Notes: a model not told the origin generated them from the letters alone. Counted from the stretch's first letter, positions 45,791 to 54,425 are shown. The stretch is DNA of 64,000 nt from Candidatus Microsaccharimonas sossegonensis (GCA_004100325.1 SCKX01000001.1:603453-667452), one strand, 5' to 3'. Numbers and translations are program-made.

Positions 45791-46182
45791 TATGCAGGCT
45801 CCTTTAATGCTGGGGCATCCTTGATCTCGTCAACGAAAGCGATGGTAGCCATTTGAGCACCATCTCCCACGCGCAGACGAGTTCGCTCAACACGGACATG
45901 ACCACTGTTGCGTGCAGTCAGTTGAGGCGCAATCACGTCTACCAGACGGAATGCAGCAACTTGAGTCGAAAGTCCAGCAATCACCCGGCGACGGTTCGCC
46001 AGATCACCTTTTTTAGCTTTGGTGACAAGCTTTTCTATGTAGCGGACCAATTCTTTGGCTTTCGGAAGCGTCGTTTCGATTTTGCCGTGTTCAACCAGAC
46101 TTGTGGCAAGTCCCTTCAGCAAAGCGCGTCGTTGATCGCGTTCTCGTCCAAGTTTACGTCCTTTGTATCCGTGTCGGTGCAT
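45790..46182 (-). CDS. rplQ: Ribosomal protein L17
   Basis: A 130-aa L17: MHRHGYKGRKLGRERDQRRALL then IETTLPKAKELVRYIEKL. Sits near the tunnel exit of the 50S subunit. Follows rpoA with a 12-nt gap. Confidence 0.97.
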   Translation of the reverse strand: MHRHGYKGRKLGRERDQRRALLKGLATSLVEHGKIETTLPKAKELVRYIEKLVTKAKKGDLANRRRVIAGLSTQVAAFRLVDVIAPQLTARNSGHVRVERTRLRVGDGAQMATIAFVDEIKDAPALKEPA

Positions 46183-46194
46183 GTCTAAATTTCC

Positions 46195-47118
46195 CTATAT
46201 TTCCAATTCGGCCAATTTATCTTTAACTTCATCAAGCGCTTTGCTACCAAAGCCTTTTAACTCACGAAGGTCTTGTTCCGATAACGTCACGAGGTCACGA
46301 ACAGTGCGAATTTCGTTGTTAACCAGTGCGTTGGCAGTACGGGCGCTGAGGTTTAATTCTTCGATTGGCGTGTTAAGCTCATTTGATTCTTCTTCAGTAT
46401 CCCGACCAAGGGCAGGGGCAGCCTCAACCGTCGTTGAACCAGCCAGCGCCGTGTATTGGTTGACAAGAATAGCGGCAGCTTCTTCGAATGCTTCTCGTGG
46501 GCTGAGTGAACCGTCCGTTTCAACGTTTAGCTGGAGTTTGTCAAGGTTCGTCTCTTGACCTACACGAGTACTTTCAACTTTGTAGCGAACACGAAGGACT
46601 GGGCTATACACCGCATCAAGGGCAATCATGTCGCTATGTAGGCGGTTCACACTTGATTCTTCGATTGTTTCGTAGCCACGACCAGATTCAACGACGAAAT
46701 CCATAATAATCGACTTTTTTGGGTCGTCAATAGTTGCGATCACTTGGTCTTTGTTGATAATTTCTACGTCACTGGTAGTTTTAATGTCACCGGCAGTGAT
46801 AGTACCGGATCCTTTTTTTTCGAGACGCAGTTCAACGGTCTCATCAGTAGAAACTTTGAGCTTGACGTTCTTGAGGTTTAGCATGATATCAACAACATCT
46901 TCTTTAATACCTGGCACAGTTGTAAATTCGTGGCTGGTACCTTCAATACGAAAAGCGACAATAGCGCCACCTTTAATGCTTGAAAGCAGTACGCGTCGAA
47001 GACTGTTTCCGAGGGTGTTGCCATAACCGGCTTGCAGAGGTTCAATAACGAACGATGCACTTGTAGCGCTGTGTTCATCGACACTTGCAAGTGCTGGATT
47101 GTGAATGACTTTTGACAT
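46195..47118 (-). CDS. rpoA: RNA polymerase alpha subunit
   Basis: A 307-aa alpha subunit. The N-terminal assembly domain contains GYGNTLGNSLRRVLLSSI. The C-terminal domain contains IEELNLSARTANAL and LRELKGFGSKALDEVK, which contacts UP elements and activators. Standard length and placement between rpsD and rplQ. Confidence 0.97.
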   Translation of the reverse strand: MSKVIHNPALASVDEHSATSASFVIEPLQAGYGNTLGNSLRRVLLSSIKGGAIVAFRIEGTSHEFTTVPGIKEDVVDIMLNLKNVKLKVSTDETVELRLEKKGSGTITAGDIKTTSDVEIINKDQVIATIDDPKKSIIMDFVVESGRGYETIEESSVNRLHSDMIALDAVYSPVLRVRYKVESTRVGQETNLDKLQLNVETDGSLSPREAFEEAAAILVNQYTALAGSTTVEAAPALGRDTEEESNELNTPIEELNLSARTANALVNNEIRTVRDLVTLSEQDLRELKGFGSKALDEVKDKLAELEI

Positions 47119-47152
47119 ATGGTAGTTTCCTTTACTCTTTAGAATTTAGTCA

Positions 47153-47770
47153 TTAACGTGAGTAATACTCAACGATTAACTGTTCGTTAATATCTGGCTC
47201 TGCTTCGGCTCGGGTTGGTACACCTGTGACAGTGATCGTCATCTTCTTTGCATCACTCTTGACCCAACTTAAGGCAGTTTGGCTGGAGTTCTTGACAATA
47301 TCATCAAGGACCGTAAAGTAGCCTGATTTTGCACTTTTTGGACGAACGACAATTTCGTCACCGGCTTTTACACGAATTGATGGAATATCAACTCGACGAC
47401 CGTTTAACACAAAGTGTCCGTGGCCAACAAGTTGACGTGCCGCGCGACGACTGGTTGCAAAACCAGCGCGGTAGACAACGTTATCAAGCCGTTGTTCTAA
47501 AAGTTGCAGTAAGTTTTCACCTGCTAGCCCGTCACGACGAGACGCTTCGTTCATAAGCTTTGCGAATTGCTTTTCAAGCAGACCGTACAAACGACGAACT
47601 TTTTGTTTTTCACGGAGTTGTGTCAAGTAGAGACTAGATTTGCCTTGGCGTCCGTTAGCGTGTTGGCCTGGTATACCAGTTTTTTTTGCCATCACTTTAT
47701 GTGCTTTAGGGTGCAGGGCATAGCCTTCGCGACGAGATTGTTTGACAATTGAAGAAGTATCTCTTGCCAT
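47153..47770 (-). CDS. rpsD: Ribosomal protein S4
   Basis: A 205-aa S4 from the ATG at 47770 (MARDTSS); the track's extra 12 residues belong to the rpsK end. It has an S4 domain with RLDNVVYRAGFATSRRAARQLV and GHFVLNGRRVDIPS. The N-terminal zinc cysteines are absent. Primary 16S binder. Confidence 0.96.
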   Translation of the reverse strand: MARDTSSIVKQSRREGYALHPKAHKVMAKKTGIPGQHANGRQGKSSLYLTQLREKQKVRRLYGLLEKQFAKLMNEASRRDGLAGENLLQLLEQRLDNVVYRAGFATSRRAARQLVGHGHFVLNGRRVDIPSIRVKAGDEIVVRPKSAKSGYFTVLDDIVKNSSQTALSWVKSDAKKMTITVTGVPTRAEAEPDINEQLIVEYYSR

Positions 47771-47771
47771 G

Positions 47772-48161
47772 TTAACCCCTTCGTGCCTTTCGAGGACGAA
47801 CGCCACCGTGTGGAACGCCAGTTACCTCTTTAATACTATCGATACTGATGTCAAATGCACCGAGTGCACGGATACCCGCGTCTCGACCCATACCAACTCC
47901 TTTTACAAACACATCAACGGAGTTCACGCCGTATTGAGACTTGACAGATTCGGCTGCTTTCTCGGCCGCAACTTGGGCGGCATAGGCGGTTCCCTTTTTG
48001 CTGCCACGAAACCCTGTCGCGCCGGCACTGCTTTGTGTCAGGACATTACCTTTTTTATCGGTGAAGCTAATAATTGTGTTGTTAAACGTCGCTTGAATGT
48101 GCAACTGACCAGCTGGAACTGATCGTTTTTGTTTTTTCTTGGTTGAAGTTGAATCTGCCAT
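47772..48161 (-). CDS. rpsK: Ribosomal protein S11
   Basis: A 129-aa S11: LHIQATFNNTIISFTDKKGN, SSAGATGFRGSKKGT and the basic end GVRPRKARRG. Platform protein of the 30S subunit. One base separates it from rpsD. Confidence 0.97.
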   Translation of the reverse strand: MADSTSTKKKQKRSVPAGQLHIQATFNNTIISFTDKKGNVLTQSSAGATGFRGSKKGTAYAAQVAAEKAAESVKSQYGVNSVDVFVKGVGMGRDAGIRALGAFDISIDSIKEVTGVPHGGVRPRKARRG

Positions 48162-48184
48162 GATAAATAAATCTGTTCCTTTCT

Positions 48185-48571
48185 TTAGGTCTTCGTTGCT
48201 GACTTTGGTTGTGCACCACCAACGGCAATTGCGCGTCCCTTGCGTGTTCGTGCATTGGTTCGAGTACGTTGACCGTGAACCGGAAGACCCGATTTGTGAC
48301 GGAGACCACGGTAACTGTTAATGTCTTTGAGACGCTTAATATTATTTGTTACCAAGCGCTGTAGGTCACCTTCTACGGTGTAGTCACGATCGATCACATC
48401 ACGTAGTCGTTGTTCTTCAGCTTCGGTGAGATCTTTCACCCGAGTGGTCGGCTCAACATTCGCCGCCGCAAGGATGGCTGATGCGAAGTGTGGACCGATG
48501 CCGTAGATATACGTCAGCGCGACCTGCACTTGCTTTTCGTTTGGAATAACAATTCCAGCGATTCTAGCCAT
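48185..48571 (-). CDS. rpsM: Ribosomal protein S13
   Basis: A 128-aa S13: [24 protein letters not shown] and [20 protein letters not shown]. Head protein contacting the 50S subunit and tRNA. Its start is 2 nt after rpmJ. Confidence 0.97.
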   Translation of the reverse strand: MARIAGIVIPNEKQVQVALTYIYGIGPHFASAILAAANVEPTTRVKDLTEAEEQRLRDVIDRDYTVEGDLQRLVTNNIKRLKDINSYRGLRHKSGLPVHGQRTRTNARTRKGRAIAVGGAQPKSATKT

Positions 48572-48573
48572 GC

Positions 48574-48690
48574 TTAACCCTGCCTTTGCTTATTTTTAGG
48601 TTTCTTTTTGTTGATGACGCGAAGAACGCCTTTACGACGGACTATTTGGTCACCCGGACTGATTTTTTTTACGCTCGCACGAACTTTCAT
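48574..48690 (-). CDS. rpmJ: Ribosomal protein L36, zinc-free
   Basis: A 38-aa protein missing from the ORF track: [20 protein letters not shown], then [18 protein letters not shown]. The overall match to L36 is clear. The usual Cys3-His zinc site (C-x2-C ... C-x4-H) is replaced by Ser-Pro-Gly-Asp and Asn/Lys, so this is the zinc-independent form. Lies between infA and rpsM as usual. Confidence 0.95.
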   Translation of the reverse strand: MKVRASVKKISPGDQIVRRKGVLRVINKKKPKNKQRQG

Positions 48691-48737
48691 GAACGATTAA
48701 AACTCCAGTTCTTACATTTATCTTTACATCAATATGA

Positions 48738-48965
48738 CTACTGATCTTTATGGCGGTACGTGATTCTTCCCTTTGTGAGATCATAAGGGGTCATCTCGAC
48801 GTCCACCTGATCACCAGGCACCAAGCGAATATAGTTTTTACGCATTTTTCCGCTAATGTGCGCGATGATGCTTAGACCGTTCTCAAGTTCTATCTTAAAC
48901 TGTGTATTAGGCAGTGCTTCCACCACCTTACCTCGCATTTTAATGACTTCTTTTTGAGCGACCAT
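48738..48965 (-). CDS. infA: Translation initiation factor IF-1
   Basis: A 75-aa OB-fold protein: [41 protein letters not shown] and [11 protein letters not shown]. Binds the 30S A site during initiation. The full-length start at 48965 is kept because it gives the standard IF-1 N-terminus. Own promoter upstream; heads the alpha-type operon. Confidence 0.96.
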   Translation of the reverse strand: MVAQKEVIKMRGKVVEALPNTQFKIELENGLSIIAHISGKMRKNYIRLVPGDQVDVEMTPYDLTKGRITYRHKDQ

Positions 48966-48980
48966 AAGTTACAGTAGTGA

Positions 48981-49009
48981 ATTATACACTATCACGTCGC
49001 GTACTTCAA
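48981..49009 (-). promoter_or_regulatory. Promoter of the infA-rpsI operon
   Basis: Minus strand TTGAAG, 17-nt spacer, TATAAT, with the start point about 8-10 nt upstream of the infA ATG: a very short leader. Confidence 0.75.
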
Positions 49010-49199
49010 CCATTTACAAGAATATTACAGCGCGTTTTTGGCATGTAATTGTTATGTATGATTTTATTGTAACAAAACGGCATATATCGTCAATGTTTTT
49101 TTACTCATCCCTCAGTCGTTAAACTATTTTTTAACAATTTAGGGATGAGGACAGAGAAGGCGTGTTGCCCGCTGCGCCCTCACCAATTCGGTACACCGA

Positions 49200-49613
49200 T
49201 TACTGCATCTTTGTGACGAAGGTGCGGATCGAGTCCTTCTCGTGAATCGCCACAGACGCGCTCATGGCCCTACTCACCTCGACGATGTAGCCGGGCATGC
49301 GACGACTTAGACTGGTCGCATAGATCTCGTCAAACTTCGACGGATCATGTAGCGAGGCACGAAAATCCATGATCGATGTCGCCATGCGTTGACGCGATTC
49401 GATCTGCTTGCCGTTCGGTAAGTGGTTCGGATCATCCGTCCGCGCGAAGGTATCCTCGAATAAACGATTGTTAAAGTAGGCATGTCCTGTCGGTTCAGAC
49501 GCCACATTGCCATACTTTTTCATGTAACGCCGTCTGTACGCGACGAAACGACGCCAGGTGTTGCCAGCAAAGCGAAGCGCATTCGCTTTGATCTCCTGAT
49601 CTGTCGGTGGCAT
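49200..49613 (-). CDS. Orphan hypothetical protein inserted between secY and infA
   Basis: A 137-aa basic, helical protein (MPPTDQEIKANALRFAGNTW...) with no recognised family. Start 49613 is chosen over the track start because the earlier codons translate an inverted repeat; AGGAG lies ~12 nt upstream. It has its own near-consensus promoter (49686-49714). Composition is richer in G+C than the ribosomal genes around it, suggesting recent insertion. Cytoplasmic, no signal peptide. Confidence 0.6.
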   Translation of the reverse strand: MPPTDQEIKANALRFAGNTWRRFVAYRRRYMKKYGNVASEPTGHAYFNNRLFEDTFARTDDPNHLPNGKQIESRQRMATSIMDFRASLHDPSKFDEIYATSLSRRMPGYIVEVSRAMSASVAIHEKDSIRTFVTKMQ

Positions 49614-49641
49614 TCCCACATCTCTCCTCTGTCTTGGTTCG

Positions 49642-49664
49642 TTGTTCACCCGACTGGTGAACAA
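49642..49664 (-). promoter_or_regulatory. 9-bp inverted repeat in the leader of the orphan gene
   Basis: TTGTTCACC / GGTGAACAA with a 5-nt loop, between the promoter and the start codon. Could be an operator or an mRNA hairpin. Confidence 0.5.
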
Positions 49665-49685
49665 TCGAGTTACTAAAGCATATAT

Positions 49686-49714
49686 GTTATACCACTTACA
49701 CAGATGCGAGTCAA
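49686..49714 (-). promoter_or_regulatory. Promoter of the orphan gene
   Basis: TTGACT, 17-nt spacer, TATAAC on the minus strand, just after the secY stop. Confidence 0.65.
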
Positions 49715-49717
49715 TTT

Positions 49718-51130
49718 TTACTTATAATCATCGTACGTCACCATGAGTGCACGTGAGTTAAGCTGGCGAAGCGATTCTAGACCAACGGAGACCACGATAA
49801 GAAGCCCTGTACCACCAATTGATAAGTTGGTATTAGAGACACCTGCTACCTGGTACAAAATGTATTCTATTAGAAACGGCGTAACCGCAATAAAACCAAG
49901 GACAATTGATCCGAACAAGATAAGTCGGTTGACGGTCGTAGATAAAAATTTTTCGGTTGTGATACCAGGCCGCACTCCTTCAATAAAACCACCTTGCTTT
50001 TGAAGATTTTCGGCAATTTCATTTGAATTAAAGACAATCCCTGTGTAGAAGTAAGTAAACAAGATAACCAGCGCAAAGTAACCAGCAGGGTAAATAAATG
50101 ATTCAAGTGTTGAGCCGGTAAAATTACCCGGCGACGGTGCTTGGAACCAAAGAATTAAATTATTTGCGACACCCCTATAAGCTGGATTATTCAAAGCCTT
50201 CAATACTTGTCCTAAAAAGGCAGGTAACGAAAGAAACGCGACTGCAAAGATGACAGGGATCACGCCAGCAGCAATCAGCTTTACTGGAAGGATACTTTTT
50301 ACGCCACCGTAGTTACTGTTGCCTTGCACACGCTTTGCATAATTGATAGTAATGATGCGCTGTGCTTCATTAATTTTTACCAGAAGATATAACAGCAGTA
50401 ATGCTAACACAATAATACCTACAGTAACAAAAAAGACTGTCGGGTTCACTGGAATAGTAAACCATCCAAAGACATTCATCACGCCGTACTGGGTGTTAAA
50501 CAACCCTTTACCGATCGTTGAAAGCATATTCGGAAGTTGGCTGATAATACCCGCAAAAATCACCAGGCTGATACCATTTCCAACCCCCTGTTCAGTGATA
50601 AGCTCACCAAGCCACATCAAAAGAACTGCACCGGCGGTCAGTGCCGCAACGGCAACGATCCACTCAATTGGTGTGGCATTTGTCAGCACTGTCGAATTAC
50701 CCGATAGGACGGTTTGACGAAGAATAAAAATAAAAGCAATTGACTGGATGATAGCTAATGGAATCGTTGCCAGGCGCGTCCACTGATTAATCTTTTTACG
50801 ACCAGATTCGCCGTCTTTGTGAAGTTCTTCAAGTCGGGGAATCGCTTTTGTTAACAGCTGTGTAATTACAGAAGCAGTAATGAACGGTGTCATCCCGACA
50901 AGAACAATCGAGAAGCTGGCCAGTGCGCCACCAGAAAGCAAGTTGAGGAAGCCGCCAAAATCAGTGCTACTAACGACACTATTAATGACTTGTCGAAGTT
51001 CGGTTGGAGCAGCAAGTGGGACAGGAATGTGCGCTAAAAATCGATAGACAACGATAATACCTAGCACAATCAAAAGACGCTTTTGCATGTCTCGGTTTTT
51101 AAATGATTTAAAAATCGTTTTCCAGTTCAT
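49718..51130 (-). CDS. secY: Protein translocase subunit SecY
   Basis: A 470-aa, ten-helix channel protein. Family segments: IVVYRFLAHIPVPL, GGALASFSIVLVGMTPFITA, WLGELITEQGVGNGISL and the C-terminal GGTGLLIVVSVGLESLRQL. Forms the Sec pore with SecE/SecG. It has its own TATAAT-containing promoter region near 51190 rather than reading directly from rplO, from which it is separated by the 51.2-51.8 kb unit. Confidence 0.96.
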   Translation of the reverse strand: MNWKTIFKSFKNRDMQKRLLIVLGIIVVYRFLAHIPVPLAAPTELRQVINSVVSSTDFGGFLNLLSGGALASFSIVLVGMTPFITASVITQLLTKAIPRLEELHKDGESGRKKINQWTRLATIPLAIIQSIAFIFILRQTVLSGNSTVLTNATPIEWIVAVAALTAGAVLLMWLGELITEQGVGNGISLVIFAGIISQLPNMLSTIGKGLFNTQYGVMNVFGWFTIPVNPTVFFVTVGIIVLALLLLYLLVKINEAQRIITINYAKRVQGNSNYGGVKSILPVKLIAAGVIPVIFAVAFLSLPAFLGQVLKALNNPAYRGVANNLILWFQAPSPGNFTGSTLESFIYPAGYFALVILFTYFYTGIVFNSNEIAENLQKQGGFIEGVRPGITTEKFLSTTVNRLILFGSIVLGFIAVTPFLIEYILYQVAGVSNTNLSIGGTGLLIVVSVGLESLRQLNSRALMVTYDDYK

Positions 51131-51234
51131 TGTATGTCTTTACAGTCCCCTTCAGATTGTCTTCGGTATTTCAGATCAATTACAGTTTATTATACATGAC
51201 TCTTGCCGTCCTTAAAAGAATAATTACGAGGATA

Positions 51235-51263
51235 TTGACATAACGATTTAAATGGTGTATAAT
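51235..51263 (+). promoter_or_regulatory. Perfect consensus sigma70 promoter
   Basis: TTGACA, exactly 17 nt, TATAAT. It drives a plus-strand unit in the middle of the minus-strand ribosomal cluster and is the strongest promoter by sequence in the window. Confidence 0.85.
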
Positions 51264-51269
51264 CTGTCT

Positions 51270-51508
51270 TATTCTGCCGTGGAAAAGTAGGATGTACAGT
51301 CAGTGAACATGGTCATATTTCCTCCGGTTGCAGTTTAAAAACTGAATAATAAACCGTAGAATAATTGAATAGTTCCTGTCCATTCACAACAGAAAAAAAG
51401 GCAATCCTTGACTAATGCCCTGCAAAGACTGTAGCCCTTAGGAGCTATGAATCAATGCATGCCATTACAGGACGGTGCAAGTAGCACTGTTTTAAAAAGG
51501 AGAATCCC
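51270..51508 (+). ncRNA. Long unassigned leader RNA / possible ncRNA
   Basis: About 240 nt between the consensus promoter and the 67-aa ORF. It contains small hairpins such as CAGTTT-AA-AAACTG and GTGC-AAGTA-GCAC, and long A-runs. I tested it by eye against tmRNA, 6S, RNase P and SRP RNA hallmarks and found none. It may be a cis-regulatory leader or a processed small RNA. Confidence 0.45.
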
Positions 51509-51712
51509 ATGTTAACTGTCCGTACGAACACAACTAACCGCGGAGGCATTTACAATCCGTACACCATTGATTGGTGGCTCATTCTTTTGGAGGATGAGGG
51601 TAAGATTGAGTTCATTTCCGTCGCTATCCCGTCGACGAGCTGCCCAAAAAAGTGGCTCGAAAAACGGGGGTATACCCTTGAGGTTAATGCACTGGCGCAG
51701 CTTCTGCGTTAA
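51509..51712 (+). CDS. Hypothetical 67-aa protein in a highly expressed unit
   Basis: Starts 5 nt after AAAAGGAG. The sequence (MLTVRTNTTNRGGIYNPYTI...) is a small alpha/beta protein with two Trp in tandem and one Cys; unrecognised. Consensus promoter, long leader, ideal ribosome site and strong terminator together argue for real, abundant expression. No membrane segment. Confidence 0.65.
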   Translation: MLTVRTNTTNRGGIYNPYTIDWWLILLEDEGKIEFISVAIPSTSCPKKWLEKRGYTLEVNALAQLLR

Positions 51713-51754
51713 TATGGCCTCGGGTCGAGTACTGCGCTCGTAAAAATGCATGCA

Positions 51755-51782
51755 CACCCCCCTGGTTTCGATCAGGGGGGTG
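51755..51782 (+). terminator. Strong intrinsic terminator
   Basis: CACCCCCCTG / CAGGGGGGTG, 8-nt loop, followed by CAAACTTTTTT. Closes the plus-strand unit. Confidence 0.85.
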
Positions 51783-51845
51783 CAAACTTTTTTAACGTAA
51801 AAAACCTCGGAATGTACCCGAGGTTTTTATACATTTGGAACCGTC

Positions 51846-52328
51846 TTATTTTGCGTCAGCTGCTTCAGCTTCTTTTGTATTTTGACGAAGCGGCACTGCT
51901 GTTTTGACGAATACACCGCCAGCTTTCACAACGGCTGCTTCAGCAGATTTGCTAATGTTTGCGATGTGAAGCGTGACTTTTTCTGCCAGTACACCACGAA
52001 CAATCACTTTGACCGTATGGAAAGGCGTCGAAATATACCCTTCTTCGTATAGCAGGAAGTTGTCGATTGTCTTACCTTTTAATGCGTTTAATGTATCGAG
52101 GTAGACAACCTGTGCAGGCGTACGAAGACTTTTAAATCCACGGGCTTTTGGAACAGCACGTACAAGTGTTCGTTGACCACCCTGAAACGTTGCACCAAGC
52201 TTTTTACCAGTTCGTGCGCCTTGACCTTTTGTTCCACGACCGGCAGTTTTACCTTGACCAGCAGATATACCACGTCCGACACGCTTGCGATCTTTGTGAG
52301 CTGTCACCTGTAGTTCGTTATACTTCAT
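51846..52328 (-). CDS. rplO: Ribosomal protein L15
   Basis: A 160-aa L15: KRVGRGISAGQGKTAGRGTKGQGAR (split glycine-rich N-terminus), FQGGQRTLVRAVPKARGF, and a C-terminal L18e-like domain. Directly follows rpsE with a one-base overlap; no rpmD lies between them. Confidence 0.96.
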   Translation of the reverse strand: MKYNELQVTAHKDRKRVGRGISAGQGKTAGRGTKGQGARTGKKLGATFQGGQRTLVRAVPKARGFKSLRTPAQVVYLDTLNALKGKTIDNFLLYEEGYISTPFHTVKVIVRGVLAEKVTLHIANISKSAEAAVVKAGGVFVKTAVPLRQNTKEAEAADAK

Positions 52329-52951
52329 TATTTTGCCTCCGCAGCGACACTCGCTTTGGCTGCAGGTTTAGCTGCAAAACTATTCCCTTTTGCTGCGTTA
52401 GCTTTAGTCGTCGTCCATTCATCACGTGGTACTAACGATCGAAGTGCTTCGATAGTTGCATAAGCAATATTTACCTTGTTCGTCGAATTCAGTGATTTTG
52501 AAAGCAGGTTACGAATGCCTGTCATACCGATAATTGACCGGACGACACCGCCAGCAATAATACCAGTACCAGGAGCGGCTGGTTTTAAAAGAATGCGTGC
52601 GCCAGAAAATTTCACCTCGTTTTCATGAGGAATCGTTTCGTGGACTATGGGGACGATAATCAGGTTCTTTTTGGCAACGTCGGTTGCTTTGGCAATGGCG
52701 GCTTGTACATCTGCACCCTTGGCTACACCAACGCCTATCTTTGTTTTATGGTCACCCACCACGACAAGTGCTTTAAATCGAAAGCGTCGTCCACCCTTGA
52801 CTACACGTGACACACGGTCAATGTTGATGACGAGTTCTTCGAATTGCTTTGGTTCGGTCGGAACTTGGTCACGTCGCTGACGTGGACCGTTGTTGCGACC
52901 TCCTCCCTGTGGGCGTGAGTTTTGAACGTTAACGTTTGGTTGATCAGCCAT
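52328..52951 (-). CDS. rpsE: Ribosomal protein S5
   Basis: A 207-aa S5 from the ATG at 52951 (MADQPNVNV); the track start runs into rplR. It has double-stranded-RNA-type and S5-fold domains: VVKGGRRFRFKALVVVGD, GAGIA-type APGTGIIAGGVVRSII. The N-terminal Arg/Gly/Asn-rich tail and Ala/Lys-rich C-terminus are extended. Confidence 0.95.
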   Translation of the reverse strand: MADQPNVNVQNSRPQGGGRNNGPRQRRDQVPTEPKQFEELVINIDRVSRVVKGGRRFRFKALVVVGDHKTKIGVGVAKGADVQAAIAKATDVAKKNLIIVPIVHETIPHENEVKFSGARILLKPAAPGTGIIAGGVVRSIIGMTGIRNLLSKSLNSTNKVNIAYATIEALRSLVPRDEWTTTKANAAKGNSFAAKPAAKASVAAEAK

Positions 52952-52952
52952 A

Positions 52953-53306
52953 TTAGAACTCCAATCCTTCTTTACGAGCAGCGTCGGCGAGGGCTGAAAG
53001 TCGCTTTGCGTATTGTCGGCCGTTACGGTCAAACACAATAGTAGTGATGTTGCTTTTTTTTGCTTTCTTGGCGATATCCGTACCAATGAATTTAGCTTGG
53101 TCGGTCATCGTACCTGTTTGTTTTGATCCGACCGTTGTTGAAGATACGATTGTCTTCTTGGCAATGTCATCGATGATTTGGGCACTAATGTGTTTGTTGC
53201 TGATAGTGACCGTCAGGCGTGGACGCACATCAGTTCCGGTGATTTTTGCACGTACCCGAGCAGCACGTAATCGTTGATTGAGTAATTTTTTAGCAAGTGT
53301 ACTCAT
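52953..53306 (-). CDS. rplR: Ribosomal protein L18
   Basis: A 117-aa L18: RLTVTISNKHISAQIIDD, ATIV-type KTIVSSTT, GTDIAKKAKKSNITTIVFDRNG, ending EGLEF. Binds 5S rRNA. One base separates it from rpsE. Confidence 0.96.
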   Translation of the reverse strand: MSTLAKKLLNQRLRAARVRAKITGTDVRPRLTVTISNKHISAQIIDDIAKKTIVSSTTVGSKQTGTMTDQAKFIGTDIAKKAKKSNITTIVFDRNGRQYAKRLSALADAARKEGLEF

Positions 53307-53308
53307 AA

Positions 53309-53842
53309 TTATTTACCTGTCTTTCCAGCCTTGCGAAGAATAACTTCATCAGCGTACTTAATACCTTTACCCTTATATGGTTCAGGCTTTTTAAGGCTAC
53401 GGATTTCAGCTGCAGTCTGACCAACCAGTTGCTTATCAATGCCAGATACAGTGATTTCCATCTTGTTGACCTCAAGGCTGACACCATCTCGGGCAGTGTA
53501 CTTAACTGGATGTGAAAAACCAAGCGCCATTGTAATTTCTTTGCCACCACCTTCAACCCTGAATCCGACACCACTTACTTCAAGTTTCTTTTCAAAAGCT
53601 TTGGCAACACCTTCAACAGCGTTATTAAGGAGTGCACGCTGCAGCCCGTGTTGTGCTTTTGCGATTCGCTGGTCATCTTTACGAGTGACAACAGCATTTC
53701 CTTCAGAGACAGCAACGGTTACGTCTGACAAATGAGGCACTACGAGTTGACCCTTTGGACCAACAACTGTAATAGCATCAGTGTCGACCGTGATTGTCAC
53801 GCCTGAGGGGATCTGAACTGGTAGTTTTCCGATTCGACTCAT
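53309..53842 (-). CDS. rplF: Ribosomal protein L6
   Basis: A 177-aa L6 from the ATG at 53842 (MSRIGKLPVQIPSGV). It has two L6 repeats and the C-terminal EPYKGKGIKYADEVILRKAGK. The track's 33 extra residues are the leader. Here it heads a new transcription unit, because a plus-strand gene and terminator separate it from rpsH. Confidence 0.96.
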   Translation of the reverse strand: MSRIGKLPVQIPSGVTITVDTDAITVVGPKGQLVVPHLSDVTVAVSEGNAVVTRKDDQRIAKAQHGLQRALLNNAVEGVAKAFEKKLEVSGVGFRVEGGGKEITMALGFSHPVKYTARDGVSLEVNKMEITVSGIDKQLVGQTAAEIRSLKKPEPYKGKGIKYADEVILRKAGKTGK

Positions 53843-53955
53843 GATTATACTTTCTTTGTTACCACGAGTGAAACGACAAGGCATTTCAGTGCTTTGGCAT
53901 CGCAGGATGACAGCGCAAAATCTTTTTGACTTCACTCGCATTAATTATCTGCTTA
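53843..53955 (-). promoter_or_regulatory. Structured leader of rplF-rplO operon
   Basis: About 110 nt between promoter and rplF start. CGAGTGAA near the start pairs with TTCACTCG near the end (8 bp), bringing the ribosome site region beside the 5' end. Candidate ribosomal-protein autoregulatory leader. Confidence 0.4.
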
Positions 53956-53984
53956 ATAGTATCAGATAACAGATAGAAATTCAA
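53956..53984 (-). promoter_or_regulatory. Promoter of the rplF-rplO operon
   Basis: TTGAAT, 17-nt spacer, TACTAT on the minus strand. Confidence 0.65.
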
Positions 53985-54073
53985 GTAGTATGCAGTGTGA
54001 CAATCTTCACATAACTAGTGTATTTTGATAAAGTATTAACATTAATAAGGTTTTAATAAGTTTTACTATTCAC

Positions 54074-54361
54074 ATGTCTAAAAATATTTTCTGGTTTATA
54101 AACGTTTTGACAGTTATAAGTTTTATAATCCTTTTTAGAGTTACTGGTCCAAATGCTTCTTCGGTGCCACTCATCCTTTTATCTACCATTTCTATTTTAT
54201 TAGCCATTGGATCAATCATAGTAATTGGAATCTATCTAAAAAAATATGAACCATCTCGACTCGTTAAAGTAACTACGGTAGTAGTAATGATTGGTCTGGC
54301 TTTTGGTATCTTCCTCAGCTTGTGGTACATCGTGTACGCATTAGGACATTTCGTACAATAA
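54074..54361 (+). CDS. Small three-helix membrane protein inside the ribosomal cluster
   Basis: A 95-aa protein of unknown function with three hydrophobic helices (~residues 5-22, 30-53, 66-90) and one basic loop (KKYEPSR). It is on the plus strand between rpsH and rplF, 4 nt after a TACTAT box, with a bidirectional terminator behind it. A+T-rich. Confidence 0.6.
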   Translation: MSKNIFWFINVLTVISFIILFRVTGPNASSVPLILLSTISILLAIGSIIVIGIYLKKYEPSRLVKVTTVVVMIGLAFGIFLSLWYIVYALGHFVQ

Positions 54362-54370
54362 GTCTTTTCA

Positions 54371-54405
54371 ATTAAAAAGCCTCTTAAGAAGAGAGACTTT
54401 TTAAT
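54371..54405. terminator. Bidirectional terminator between 54074 gene and rpsH
   Basis: ATTAAAAAG / CTTTTTAAT outer stem plus CTCTT/AAGAG inner stem, with A/T runs on both sides. It ends both the membrane gene and the rplC-rpsH operon. Confidence 0.75.
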
Positions 54406-54425
54406 CAAATTATCTAAACTGTTTA

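Noticed and set aside
51270-51508. tmRNA, 6S, SRP or RNase P RNA
   Set aside because: No tRNA-like ends, no 6S central bubble with long closing stem, no GGAAG-type SRP loop and no RNase P signature segments by eye.
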